Of a stretch of 64,000 nucleotides of DNA, positions 17,085-25,718 are shown in pieces. The DNA is from Haloterrigena sp. KLK7 (GTDB lineage Archaea; Halobacteriota; Halobacteria; Halobacteriales; Natrialbaceae). A model generated the notes under the pieces. The model saw only the letters and a list, made by a program, of their open reading frames with translations. It searched no databases and was not told the origin of the DNA. Every line of letters begins with the position of its first letter. Within the stretch, counting starts at the first letter, position 1. The translations under genes and the position numbers were made by a program. The stretch lies in NCBI RefSeq assembly GCF_037914945.1, contig NZ_CP149790.1, positions 147,847 to 211,846 on the forward strand. The letters are read 5' to 3'.

Positions 17085-18836
17085 ATGAAAGGACTTCCGT
17101 TTCAGCCGTTCGCGGTGATCCGACGGCAGAGCAAGCGCCTCGCCGCGGACGTTCCGTGGGACCTGATCGGCGTCGTCTGCTTTGCCGCCGCCGCGACCGC
17201 TCTCATTACGATACTCGACGTCTCGTCGCCGCTGGTGCGGGCAGCGGTCGGAATCCCGCTGTTATTTCTCGCCCCCGGCTACGTGACCGTATCGGCGCTG
17301 TTTCCGCGCGCGACGACCGCTCGCGGGTCGAGTGTCGACACGCGAATCCCGGTTCGGCAATCGCGGGAACTGACCGACGTCGAGCGCGCGGCGCTCTCGT
17401 TCGGAATCAGTTTCGCGCTCCTGCCGCTACTGGGACTGGCGATCATCACGTCCTCGTGGGCCCTCTCCGGCTCGGTCGTCGCGTTCTTCGTCACCTGTTT
17501 CGTCGCGGTCGGCGCCGCCGTCGCGACCGTCCGGCGGCTGCTCGCCCCCGAGTCCGAACGGTATCGGGTCGGGTTTCGCTCCCAGTTCGCGGCGGCTCGG
17601 GCCGCCCTGTTCGACGGCGAATCGACGCTCCACGCCGCCGTCAACGTCGCGCTCGTACTCAGTATGATCGTCGCGGTGACGGCCGTCGGGTACGGGCTCG
17701 TCTCCCCTCAGCAGGCCGAGCAGTACACGGACCTGCAACTGCTCACCGAAAACGAGTCGGGAGAGCTCGTCGCGTCGGGCTATCCCGAGGATCTCGAATC
17801 CGGCGACGCGGTTCCGCTGGTCGTCGCTCTCGACAACCGGGAGGGCGAGGCCATGAACTACACGGTCGTCGTCCAGCAACAGCGAGTCGAGGACGGCGAG
17901 GTGGTCGAACGGACCGAGTTACAGCGGTTCGACACCGCGGTCGACGACGGCGAGACCGCAGAAGAGGAGGTAACGCTCAGACCGACGGCGACCGGCGACG
18001 ACGTTCGGATCTCCGTACTGGTGTTTACCGAGGACGTCCCGGAAACGCCGACCTACGACGACGCCTACCGGCACGGTCACATCTGGACCACCGCGACCGC
18101 GGATTCGGACGTCGGCGCCGACACCGACCTCGAGTCCGGTGACGGTGAGAACGAGTCCGATGGCGGAGACGAGAACGAGTCCGATGGCGGAGACGAGAAC
18201 GAGTCCGATGGCGGAGACGAGAACGAGTCCGATGGCGGAGACGAGAACGAGTCCGATGGCGGGAACGGAACCGACGCCGGAGACGAGAACGAGACTGACG
18301 ACGCCGATGAGGACGGCGGCGACGATCCGTTCGACTTCGGTGACGGTGACGATGGTCCGTTCGACTTCGGCGACGGATCCGGGGACGCCGACAACGGGTC
18401 GGACAACGGATCTGACGGAGACGGCGACACTGACGGCAGTTTGGACAACGAATCTAGCGGAGATGGCGGTAGCGACGACGGATCTGGCGGCGGCGGAGAC
18501 GGAGGTAGCGATGACGGATCCGGCGATGGCGGAGATGGCGGTAGCGACGACGGATCTGGCGATGGCGGAGATGGTGGTAGCGACGACGGATCTGGCGATG
18601 GCGGAGATGGTGGTAGCGATGACGGATCTGGTGATGGCGGAGATGGCGGTAGCGATGACGGATCCGGCGATGGCGGAGATGGCGGTAGCGATGACGGAGA
18701 TGGCGGCGGCGGAGATGGCGGTAGCGATGACGGGTCCGGCGGCGATGGAGGTGGCGGCGATGGAGGTGGCGACGACGGATCCGGTGACGGTTCCACTGAC
18801 GGGGACGATGGGACGAGTAACGAAACCGATGGGTGA
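17085..18836 (+). CDS. DUF1616-type membrane protein with acidic repeat tail
   Basis: 583 residues. Residues about 1-330 resemble DUF1616 proteins: two N-terminal membrane segments (about 24-44 and 50-72, the latter with [16 protein letters not shown]), two more at about 105-160 and one near 190-208. An outer domain with [17 protein letters not shown] follows. From about residue 350 the protein is an Asp/Gly/Ser/Asn tail, with five copies of [12 protein letters not shown] repeats and then several [12 protein letters not shown] repeats. The tail is likely extracellular and, with its Asn-Glu-Ser sites, a possible N-glycosylation carrier. DUF1616 proteins often sit beside PGF-CTERM genes, as here. 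The molecular role is unknown. Confidence 0.85.
   Translation: MKGLPFQPFAVIRRQSKRLAADVPWDLIGVVCFAAAATALITILDVSSPLVRAAVGIPLLFLAPGYVTVSALFPRATTARGSSVDTRIPVRQSRELTDVERAALSFGISFALLPLLGLAIITSSWALSGSVVAFFVTCFVAVGAAVATVRRLLAPESERYRVGFRSQFAAARAALFDGESTLHAAVNVALVLSMIVAVTAVGYGLVSPQQAEQYTDLQLLTENESGELVASGYPEDLESGDAVPLVVALDNREGEAMNYTVVVQQQRVEDGEVVERTELQRFDTAVDDGETAEEEVTLRPTATGDDVRISVLVFTEDVPETPTYDDAYRHGHIWTTATADSDVGADTDLESGDGENESDGGDENESDGGDENESDGGDENESDGGDENESDGGNGTDAGDENETDDADEDGGDDPFDFGDGDDGPFDFGDGSGDADNGSDNGSDGDGDTDGSLDNESSGDGGSDDGSGGGGDGGSDDGSGDGGDGGSDDGSGDGGDGGSDDGSGDGGDGGSDDGSGDGGDGGSDDGSGDGGDGGSDDGDGGGGDGGSDDGSGGDGGGGDGGGDDGSGDGSTDGDDGTSNETDG
18144..18261 (+). repeat. 24-base in-frame tandem repeat (five copies)
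   Basis: About five tandem copies of a 24-base unit (GGAGACGAGAACGAGTCCGA plus TGGC) encode GDENESDG. Copies are nearly identical at the DNA level, which suggests recent expansion by slippage or recombination. Confidence 0.85.
18466..18735 (+). repeat. 36-base in-frame tandem repeat
   Basis: About seven copies of a roughly 36-base unit encoding [12 protein letters not shown], with small synonymous differences (GAC/GAT, TCT/TCC) and some shortened units toward the end. The length is a multiple of three, so copy-number change keeps the frame. Confidence 0.8.
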
Positions 18837-19230
18837 TCGCGTTCGGTAGCGAATCGGCGTTCGGTTTCGAGTCAGTACCGATCGTTCTCGAGCCGCGAGG
18901 GCAGACTCAGGCACTATCGATGACCCAGCGGAGAGTCGCTTCGACCAGCAGTCGCGACTCGCGTGGGGCACTGCGACGGGCGGTCGCCCCGGAGTCCGTC
19001 GCCGGCCTCACTCGAGGCTAGTCGGTCGCGAGTCGACCGTCGCTAGCCGCCCCCTTACTGCGCTCCATTGCTACGGGACGCCCCGATAGTTGCTCCTCGA
19101 CCCCGCCGGTCGCGAACCGCTCTCAGGCTCCGAAACCGGTGGAGAGACGGTTAATTGCCTCCATAACAATGACTCTCCGAGTGACTGTTTTCGGTACGGA
19201 CTATTCGACTACCTACGCACCTCAGAACAC
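18837..19230. other. Intergenic region
   Basis: I see no gene. The octamer for the next gene is at 19162-19169. Confidence 0.5.
19162..19169 (+). promoter_or_regulatory. CATAACAA-type promoter element
   Basis: Exact CATAACAA, 62-69 bases before ATG 19231. Confidence 0.55.
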
Positions 19231-20355
19231 ATGTCACCAATCGATAAGATTCCCGCGATCGGAACGGATTCAGTCACCACCGCGCTCGTAGTGATCGCCC
19301 TGATTACGGCCGGAGCGACGGTCGGTACCGGCTCCGTTGCGGCCCAATCCGCACAGTCGGGCGGGGACGAATACGCGGTCGTACAGGACGGTGAGTGTTT
19401 CACCATCGAAGCGTTCGGCGACGGCTCACAGTCAGTCGAGGAGTTCTACGACTACCGAACCCCGGAGACCGAGCCCAGCTCGTATCTGTACGGATCCTTC
19501 GGAACGCAAGAGCTCCAGGAGGACGATACGAGCAATCTCTTCCTGTACAACGGCAGTGAGGGCACCAGTCTCGTGGTCGTCCACGATCAGGTCGAGGGGA
19601 ACTCGTCGGGCGCCGCCGTGACGATGCAGTTCGACGGGTTGCCCGAGGACGGCGAGTGGGCCGTCGAGGACGACAATTACAGCGAGCACCTCGGTGACGG
19701 TCCCTTCGACGAATTCGAACGCGACGGCACGTCGAGTCGCGCCACCTGGGTCTACACCGACAACCGATCTGACGGCGGTGCGTTCCGCGGCCTCGAGGGC
19801 GATACCAACGTGACGATCGATCCCGCGTTCAACGACGACGCCGACTTCCGGCTGTACGAGGGCCAGATCACCGAGTGGAGGGCGCTCTCACCGACCGACG
19901 ATGGGTACGAGGAAACGTCGCTCGACATGGACGAGCCGGTCGAGATCCGGTCCGGTTCGTGTACGTCCGTTACGGCGACCGACCTGGAGACGGACGAATC
20001 GGTGTCGGCGGGCGACGACCTCGGGATCGAAGCCACCGTCGAGAACGACGGCGCTATGAACGGGACGTTCGAGGTCCCGATCACCGTCGACGGCGAGGTC
20101 GTCGACGAACGCGAGGTGACCCTCGAACCCGGTGAAACGACGACGGTATCGACGACGGTGACCCTCGAGGAAGCGGGAACGTACACCGTCGGCGTCGCGG
20201 GCGAGACGACCGAGGTGACCGTCGACGGCGAGGGCGGATTGGACGTCGACGGCGAGGGCGGATTGGACGAGGAACTGCCCGGATTCGGCATCGGTAGTAC
20301 CATCGCGGCGCTGGCGACACTGCTCGCGCTCTCGCTCGCACGGTATCGACGGTAG
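19231..20355 (+). CDS. PGF-CTERM surface protein with CARDB-like domain
   Basis: 374 residues from ATG 19231; the frame opens upstream but the signal peptide begins here. A hydrophobic signal (TTALVVIALITAGATVGTGS) ends near AAQSAQSG. An acidic domain of about 220 residues follows, then a CARDB-like beta-sandwich (VEATVEN-type motif, VDGEVVDEREVTLEPGETTT). The end is LPGFGIGS (PGF at residues 350-352), a hydrophobic stretch and RYRR. This is the PGF-CTERM signal that archaeosortase A processes to a lipid anchor. A paralog follows at 20756. The function of the N-terminal domain is unknown. Confidence 0.85.
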   Translation: MSPIDKIPAIGTDSVTTALVVIALITAGATVGTGSVAAQSAQSGGDEYAVVQDGECFTIEAFGDGSQSVEEFYDYRTPETEPSSYLYGSFGTQELQEDDTSNLFLYNGSEGTSLVVVHDQVEGNSSGAAVTMQFDGLPEDGEWAVEDDNYSEHLGDGPFDEFERDGTSSRATWVYTDNRSDGGAFRGLEGDTNVTIDPAFNDDADFRLYEGQITEWRALSPTDDGYEETSLDMDEPVEIRSGSCTSVTATDLETDESVSAGDDLGIEATVENDGAMNGTFEVPITVDGEVVDEREVTLEPGETTTVSTTVTLEEAGTYTVGVAGETTEVTVDGEGGLDVDGEGGLDEELPGFGIGSTIAALATLLALSLARYRR

Positions 20356-20755
20356 CGGTCCGCGATAGGAGGTCTCGTCTCCGCGTTCCGACTCGACTCG
20401 AATCCCGTTCTTCGACGTCGGTGCGGGAGTTCGACCGTCGACGGCTCGCCGGTTCTCGCTCGAGTCGCCCGGATCGACGATCCGTATCGCTTGCTCCGTT
20501 CCTCCCGTCGAATGGGCCGACTAATTCGCGGCGGGAACCACAGACGGGCTCCCGTTCGGACTCTCACCGCGGTTTTCACCGAGGACAGCAGCACCTCGCG
20601 AATACCGGTACCGTAACGGAAACACGACATTAAATTCAGCCCGTACTATTCTCACGCATACAAGTAATATATATCATATATTGGGTAGAATACCCGAGCG
20701 AGAAATACTGTCATAACAATCTACGTGATCCACATCGGCAGGGCTGTAGCGAACG
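20356..20755. other. Intergenic region
   Basis: I see no gene. An AT-rich block near 20656-20690 and the octamer at 20712-20719 form the promoter region of the next gene. Confidence 0.5.
20712..20719 (+). promoter_or_regulatory. CATAACAA-type promoter element
   Basis: Exact CATAACAA, 37-44 bases before ATG 20756. Confidence 0.55.
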
Positions 20756-21817
20756 ATGACACAGGACGATACTCTCGTACGGAAGTCGGTTCTCACGACG
20801 GTCGTTGTGGTTATCGCGTTCACGCTCGCCGCGCCGTTCGGCACGGCGACGGTCGGAGCGACCACCACGCCACCGTCAGATACGGACGAATACGCGGTCG
20901 TACAGGGTGACGAATGTTATACGATCAAACCGATCGGTGACGGCCACCTGACTGCCGAGGAGTTCTACGACTACCGGGACCCGGATACGGAGCCGAGTTC
21001 GCACTCGTATAGTTCACACGGGACGCGGCATCTTCAGGAGAACGACGCCAGTCTCCTCTTCCTGCACGAGGGGGGTGACGGCCTCAGTCTCGGCGTCGTC
21101 CACGACCGGCACGGCGGCGGCTCGGAGGGCGGTGCGGCGACGATGACCTTCACTGACCTCCCCGAAAACGGCGAGTGGGTCGTCGAGGACGACGCCTACG
21201 CCGACCGCGACGACGAGTTCAGCCATCGGAACGGCTCGAGTCGCATCACGTGGGTCTACGGTGCAAACCGGACCGACGGCGGCGTGTTCAACGGCGGCCT
21301 GGACGACGAGTTCTCGATCACGATTCAGCCCCGGTTCAACGAGGATGCCGCTTTCCAGCAGTACGACGGCGAACTCACCGATTGGCAGGTGATCTCGGGC
21401 AACAGCACCGGACACGAGCGAATCTCGCTTAACATGAACCAGCCGATCGAGATCCGGTCCGGCGGCTGCACCTCGTACGCGGTCTCGGAGCTCGACATCG
21501 ACGAGTCGGTGACTACCGGCGAGTCGACCGCGGTCGAAGCGACCGTCGAGAACAACGGCGTGTACGCCGAGACGTTTACCGTCCCGATCACCGTCGACGG
21601 TGAAGTCGTCGACGAACAGGAGGTGACCCTCGAACCCGGCGAGACGGCGACCGTGTCCTCGTCCGTGACTCTCGAGGAAGCGGGAACGCACACCGTCGGC
21701 GTGGCGAACGAAACGATGGACGTGACTGCGGATGATGGCGAGCAACTGCCCGGATTCGGCGTCGGCGTGGCGCTGGCGGCACTACTGATCGCATTCGTCG
21801 CTCGCGTCCGCCCGTAA
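20756..21817 (+). CDS. PGF-CTERM surface protein, paralog of the preceding gene
   Basis: 353 residues. The signal peptide spans about residues 9-40 (SVLTTVVVVIAFTLAAPFGT). The same outer domain follows (DEYAVVQGDECYTIKPIGDG, EEFYDYRDPDTEPSS), then the CARDB-like domain and LPGFGVGVALAALLIAFV plus a short basic end, the PGF-CTERM signal (PGF at residues 332-334). It is clearly a tandem duplicate of the 19231 protein, diverged enough that both may be functional. Each copy has its own promoter octamer. Confidence 0.85.
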   Translation: MTQDDTLVRKSVLTTVVVVIAFTLAAPFGTATVGATTTPPSDTDEYAVVQGDECYTIKPIGDGHLTAEEFYDYRDPDTEPSSHSYSSHGTRHLQENDASLLFLHEGGDGLSLGVVHDRHGGGSEGGAATMTFTDLPENGEWVVEDDAYADRDDEFSHRNGSSRITWVYGANRTDGGVFNGGLDDEFSITIQPRFNEDAAFQQYDGELTDWQVISGNSTGHERISLNMNQPIEIRSGGCTSYAVSELDIDESVTTGESTAVEATVENNGVYAETFTVPITVDGEVVDEQEVTLEPGETATVSSSVTLEEAGTHTVGVANETMDVTADDGEQLPGFGVGVALAALLIAFVARVRP

Positions 21818-21889
21818 CGGAGCGCCTTTTCTCTCCGCTCGAGTTTCGAAGACGATTACAGTCGAAGCAGGGCGAACGCCTCCGAGTTC

Positions 21890-22016
21890 AGTCATGGGAT
21901 GAATCCCGTGACCGCTATTATCAGTGGTACTACGCTCTCCGGTACCGAGTTCCGGACAAGGACGTCCGAGACCGCTGTCCGGAACGACTTCAGCCGTGGG
22001 AGAAGTCCCGCGTCCG
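21890..22016. mobile_element. Possible remnant of an IS200/IS605-type element end
   Basis: TCATGGGAT (21892-21900) pairs with ATCCCGTGA (21903-21911), and GACTTC (21986-21991) pairs with GAAGTC (22002-22007) around a CAGCCGTGGGA loop. Hairpins of this wording are seen at the ends of haloarchaeal IS200/IS605 and TnpB-type elements. No transposase frame is present, so this would be a short remnant or non-autonomous element. Confidence 0.3.
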
Positions 22017-22109
22017 ATTGCTCCGCAAAAGCGCTCACCGAGACGGTAGCGTCCCGATAGAACAACGAAACCGTTCGCCCGATCGCACTCGAGCGGCGCC
22101 CGAGCCGTC

Positions 22110-23039
22110 CTAGTCAGCCCGGCCGGCGACGTCCCGATAGACGTCGTGTATCCGATCGGCCATCCGGTCCGTGCTGATCTCGTCGGCGTGGTCGCGCCCG
22201 TTCGAGCGCTCCCCTCGGTTGAGAATCGCGCTGAGCGCGAGTCGGAGCTCCCGGTCGTTCCGACAGACCTCCGACGGCGTCACGCCCTCGAGACGCTCCC
22301 GGACGTCCCCGACGTCGACGGAGACGACGGGCAGGTTGCAGGCCATCGCCTCCTTGACCACGTTCGGCGACCCCTCGCGTTCGGAGGTCAACAGGAGACA
22401 GTCGGCGGCGTTCATGTACAGCGGCATCTCTTCGTGTGGAACGTCCCGGGCCGTCCGGAGGTACACCGGCTCCGAGACGTCCTCGCGGACGTCCTCGACG
22501 ATCCGTTCCGCGCGCGGGTAGTTCTTCACCGTGCGTTCGGCCTTGTACGGGAAGAGGACGTGCTTCGCGTCCGGCTCCCAGCCGAGCCGATCGATCGCCT
22601 CGGACCGGGCCATCGGCTCGAACAGATCGAGGTCGATCCCGTGGGGAATCACGTGGCAGTCCGCTCCGAGGTCGCGTTTCATCCCTTCGGACATGACGAT
22701 CGTCGCGTCGCAGAAGTTCGCACAGAACTCGCTGATCCATCCGAGGTCGCCGTCCAGGTCCGTCCCCCACAGCGACAGCACGACGGGGAGCCGCGGTTGT
22801 GCCAGCGCGAACGGTGCCGTGAGGCCGTAGTTGGCGTGAACGAGATCGTACGACCCGAGCGATTCCTTCAGTACGGTCGGGTGAAAGCGCAGGTAATCGA
22901 TCACCGAGCGGCTCGAGTCCGCCGTTACCGTTCCCGGTACCGAGACCGTCGTACACTCCACGCCGCGATCCTCGAGGGCCTCGACCTGGAGCTCGAACGG
23001 CGGCGAGTTCTCCTTCGATGTCAGGTTCAGAACGTTCAT
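22110..23039 (-). CDS. GT4-family glycosyltransferase
   Basis: 309 residues from ATG 23039; an upstream in-frame start at 23201 would span the divergent promoter. The start MNVLNLTSKENSPPF, then YDLVHANYGLTAPFAL, VVLSLWGTDLDGD and MNAADCLLLTSEREGSPNVVKEAMAC, mark a GT-B enzyme; the last segment is the E-x7-E nucleotide-sugar site of family GT4. No signal or membrane segment, so it acts on the cytoplasmic side on a lipid-linked glycan. It is paralogous to the 43806 protein. Confidence 0.9.
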   Translation of the reverse strand: MNVLNLTSKENSPPFELQVEALEDRGVECTTVSVPGTVTADSSRSVIDYLRFHPTVLKESLGSYDLVHANYGLTAPFALAQPRLPVVLSLWGTDLDGDLGWISEFCANFCDATIVMSEGMKRDLGADCHVIPHGIDLDLFEPMARSEAIDRLGWEPDAKHVLFPYKAERTVKNYPRAERIVEDVREDVSEPVYLRTARDVPHEEMPLYMNAADCLLLTSEREGSPNVVKEAMACNLPVVSVDVGDVRERLEGVTPSEVCRNDRELRLALSAILNRGERSNGRDHADEISTDRMADRIHDVYRDVAGRAD

Positions 23040-23082
23040 CGTCCTCTGAGAGTCTCTCTTCGAAATACGCGGACCGGACGGT

Positions 23083-23090
23083 TTGTTATG
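23083..23090 (-). promoter_or_regulatory. CATAACAA-type promoter element
   Basis: Exact CATAACAA toward the GT4 gene, 44-51 bases before ATG 23039. A divergent copy is at 23212. Confidence 0.55.
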
Positions 23091-23211
23091 TCGCGACTGA
23101 GAGCGGCCGCCGGTCGCGGTCGTCGTCGACCGACGACCGTCACCGAACCGGCGTCGAACGGCGGCCGTCGGTCGAGCCGGATATCTGGTGACTAGAGACA
23201 TTCATCGGCGC

Positions 23212-23219
23212 CATAACAA
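23212..23219 (+). promoter_or_regulatory. CATAACAA-type promoter element
   Basis: Exact CATAACAA, 32-39 bases before ATG 23251. Confidence 0.55.
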
Positions 23220-23250
23220 GGTGCGTACGAGTGGTGGTCTCGGCCGATCA

Positions 23251-25056
23251 ATGGCACACGCGCGTTCGCGCCCGATAGCGTTGGAAGACAGCGGACTGCT
23301 CGCGATCGGCTTTCTCGCCCTCGCCGGAGCCGTTCTCGCGGCCCACTCGTCGCCGGCCACGGGGTACGAGCTCTCGCTGTACTCGGGGACACCACTGTCG
23401 TTCTGGCTGCTGTTCGGCTGCGCCGTCTCGATCGCGCTGGCCGTCGGGTTCCGGGCGGCCACCGTCTGGAGCCGGCGGATCGCGCTCGTTCTCACCGGCG
23501 GCGCGCTCGCGGTCTTCGTCGGCCTCCCGATCCTCCGCGGCTATCGGTTTTACGGGGCCGGTGACGCGCTCACGCACCTCGGATGGATACGCGGAATCAA
23601 GTGGGGGACGTTCGAGCCGCTCGAGTTGCGGTATCCGGCGATACACACGGTTTCGAATCTCATCTCGGTCACGCTCGGGATCGACCTCGCGCAGGCGTCG
23701 CTGCTGCTGATCGTTCTCCTGTCGTGTCTGTTCGCCCTCTTCGTGGCGCTCGCGACGTCGGTCCTGTTCGAGAATCGGTTCAGCGCGGTAGCCGGTGCCT
23801 TCGGGGCGTTTCTCCTGTTGCCGGTCACGAATCTCAGTACGTTCATCGTCCTGCACGCGATGACGCAGGCGATCCTGTTCTCGTCGGTCTCGGTCTATCT
23901 GCTCCTGAAGTACGTCCGGAACGATCACTCGCCCGACGGGTCTTCCGGCGTCGGGTGGCTGCTCGCGATCACGTCGGTGGCGATGGTCGTCTACCACCCC
24001 CAGCTCGCGGCGCACTTCCTGGTGATGTTCATCGGGATCGTCGCGGTCCAGTATCTGTACCGACGGTATCGTCCCGACCACCCGATCGCGGAGCATCAGT
24101 CGATCGTCGGACAGAGCGTCGTGCTCCTCACCGCCTTTCTCGTCTGGATCGCGAACCACGGCTTCTTCGGCGACGTCGTCGGATACGCCATCTCGAGCGC
24201 GGCGGCGTACTTCTTCGGGGGCGGAGACGCCGCGTCGTCCGTCGACTCCCAGAGCTCGTCGCTCAGCGAGATCGGCGCCACGCTCCTCGAGATGGTCGTG
24301 AAACTGCTCGGGCCGAGTCTGCTCTTCGGCCTCCTCGCGTCGCTCCTCGTGCTGGCGGCGCTCCTGAACGACGACCTCACTCGCCGGACCGACGGCGTGC
24401 TCCCGTACTTCGTCGTCAGTATGATCGGCCTCGCGGGCCTCTTCGGACTGTACTTCTTCGGCTCGTACTCGGCGATGTACTTCCGCGTCTTCGGGCTGAT
24501 GATGCTGTTGACCACGATCGCGGGGGCGGCCGCGATCGCGTACGGGATGCAGTCCGTTTCCGAGAACTACTCGATGACCGCCGTCTACAGCGTCGTGGTC
24601 GTCGGCTTCGGAGTCGTGTTACTGCTCTCGTTGCTGGTCGTGTACCCGTCGCCGTTTATCTATCAGGCCTCGCCGCACATCACCGACGCGTCGCTCGAAG
24701 GTCACGAGACCATGTTCGAGCACAACGACGAGGAGGTTCCGTTCGTCGGTATCCGCTCGGGGCCGCATCGCTACGAGGACGTCACGCACGCGAAGTACGA
24801 TCGCACGCTTCCATATGCCGGCATTTCGGGCGAGGAGATCGAGGAGGGAATATCACGACAGTACGAGAGCGACAGATATCTCACGGTGACGCAGTCCGAC
24901 CGGGAACGAGAGGTGGTCTCGTATAAGGAGCTGCGGTACACGGAGGACCAACTCGAGTCGATCTCGTCCCAGCCCGGCGTCAATCGGGTCCAGTCGAACG
25001 GCGAGTTCGAGCTGTACTACGTCCACGGGACGGCCAACGGCTCCTCGGACAGCTAG
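23251..25056 (+). CDS. Polytopic membrane protein, GT-C-like
   Basis: 601 residues from ATG 23251, just downstream of the octamer. It has about eleven hydrophobic segments to about residue 480 and a soluble C-terminal tail with YEDVTHAKYDR and VSYKELRYTEDQL. The first loop has GYRFYGAGDALTHLGW and then ELRYPAIHT, as in the 6811 paralog. The proteins are nearly the same length and share the tail. A GT-C type transfer of sugars from polyprenyl-phosphate donors, or glycan polymerisation, is my inference. Confidence 0.75.
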   Translation: MAHARSRPIALEDSGLLAIGFLALAGAVLAAHSSPATGYELSLYSGTPLSFWLLFGCAVSIALAVGFRAATVWSRRIALVLTGGALAVFVGLPILRGYRFYGAGDALTHLGWIRGIKWGTFEPLELRYPAIHTVSNLISVTLGIDLAQASLLLIVLLSCLFALFVALATSVLFENRFSAVAGAFGAFLLLPVTNLSTFIVLHAMTQAILFSSVSVYLLLKYVRNDHSPDGSSGVGWLLAITSVAMVVYHPQLAAHFLVMFIGIVAVQYLYRRYRPDHPIAEHQSIVGQSVVLLTAFLVWIANHGFFGDVVGYAISSAAAYFFGGGDAASSVDSQSSSLSEIGATLLEMVVKLLGPSLLFGLLASLLVLAALLNDDLTRRTDGVLPYFVVSMIGLAGLFGLYFFGSYSAMYFRVFGLMMLLTTIAGAAAIAYGMQSVSENYSMTAVYSVVVVGFGVVLLLSLLVVYPSPFIYQASPHITDASLEGHETMFEHNDEEVPFVGIRSGPHRYEDVTHAKYDRTLPYAGISGEEIEEGISRQYESDRYLTVTQSDREREVVSYKELRYTEDQLESISSQPGVNRVQSNGEFELYYVHGTANGSSDS

Positions 25057-25718
25057 ACGGGGCCACCGCGCGCGTTTCCGCGACCGACGCGGCGGTGACT
25101 GCGCTTCGAACGACCTCGTTCTCTCGGACTCGAGTCCGTCGTGGCCGGCGGTCGAACCGATACGGCGGACTCGCGACGCTGACTCGCCCGTCCGATGGCG
25201 TCGGCTCCTCGGTCTCGTCACGTGATGCTCTAGCCTGGTGCCGCCTCCGATCGCCCGACTGCAGCGTCGCGCGACATCCCGGTGCTGCGGGACGATCGGG
25301 TCGCCGCCTCGCGGGCGCCCGACGCGACTCGGTGGACGGGCGCTGGGCGTCCCGATCGGTTCGACGGCCGTTCGCGACCCGCGCGGGTGAGGCGGCATCG
25401 TCGCGCGTCCACTGCACCGTCGTACCGACCGTCGTCGACTCGCGGTCGACGGTCGGGCACACTCGGTCCGAGTCCGTTCCCGGATCCTGACTGTCGACGT
25501 TTCGTGACGCTGGGAACCGGATCTCTGCCCCGAAGGAACGGCGAGCGGTCGCCGGTCGATCGCGATCCCGACACGCTCTAGTTTCTGTGATTGTATTATG
25601 TTCGTGCCTATCCATTCAGGGAATCTTGATGTATGCGGAATACCCATTCACAGAAAATTATATTTCCCGGAAACGAGACGGAAAACTTATAATGGTTAAC
25701 TTCAGCTTAACGTGATAC
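25057..25718. other. Intergenic region
   Basis: About 500 bases of GC-rich sequence without a gene that I can support, then about 130 AT-rich bases holding the promoter of the 25719 gene. Confidence 0.45.
25685..25692 (+). promoter_or_regulatory. TATA-like box of the 25719 beta-helix gene
   Basis: ACTTATAA, centred about 30 bases before ATG 25719, in line with the other four family members. Confidence 0.55.

Noticed and set aside
18144..18735. The tandem repeats in the DUF1616 gene as a CRISPR or a mobile element
   Set aside because: The units are contiguous without spacers and are translated in frame as an acidic tail.
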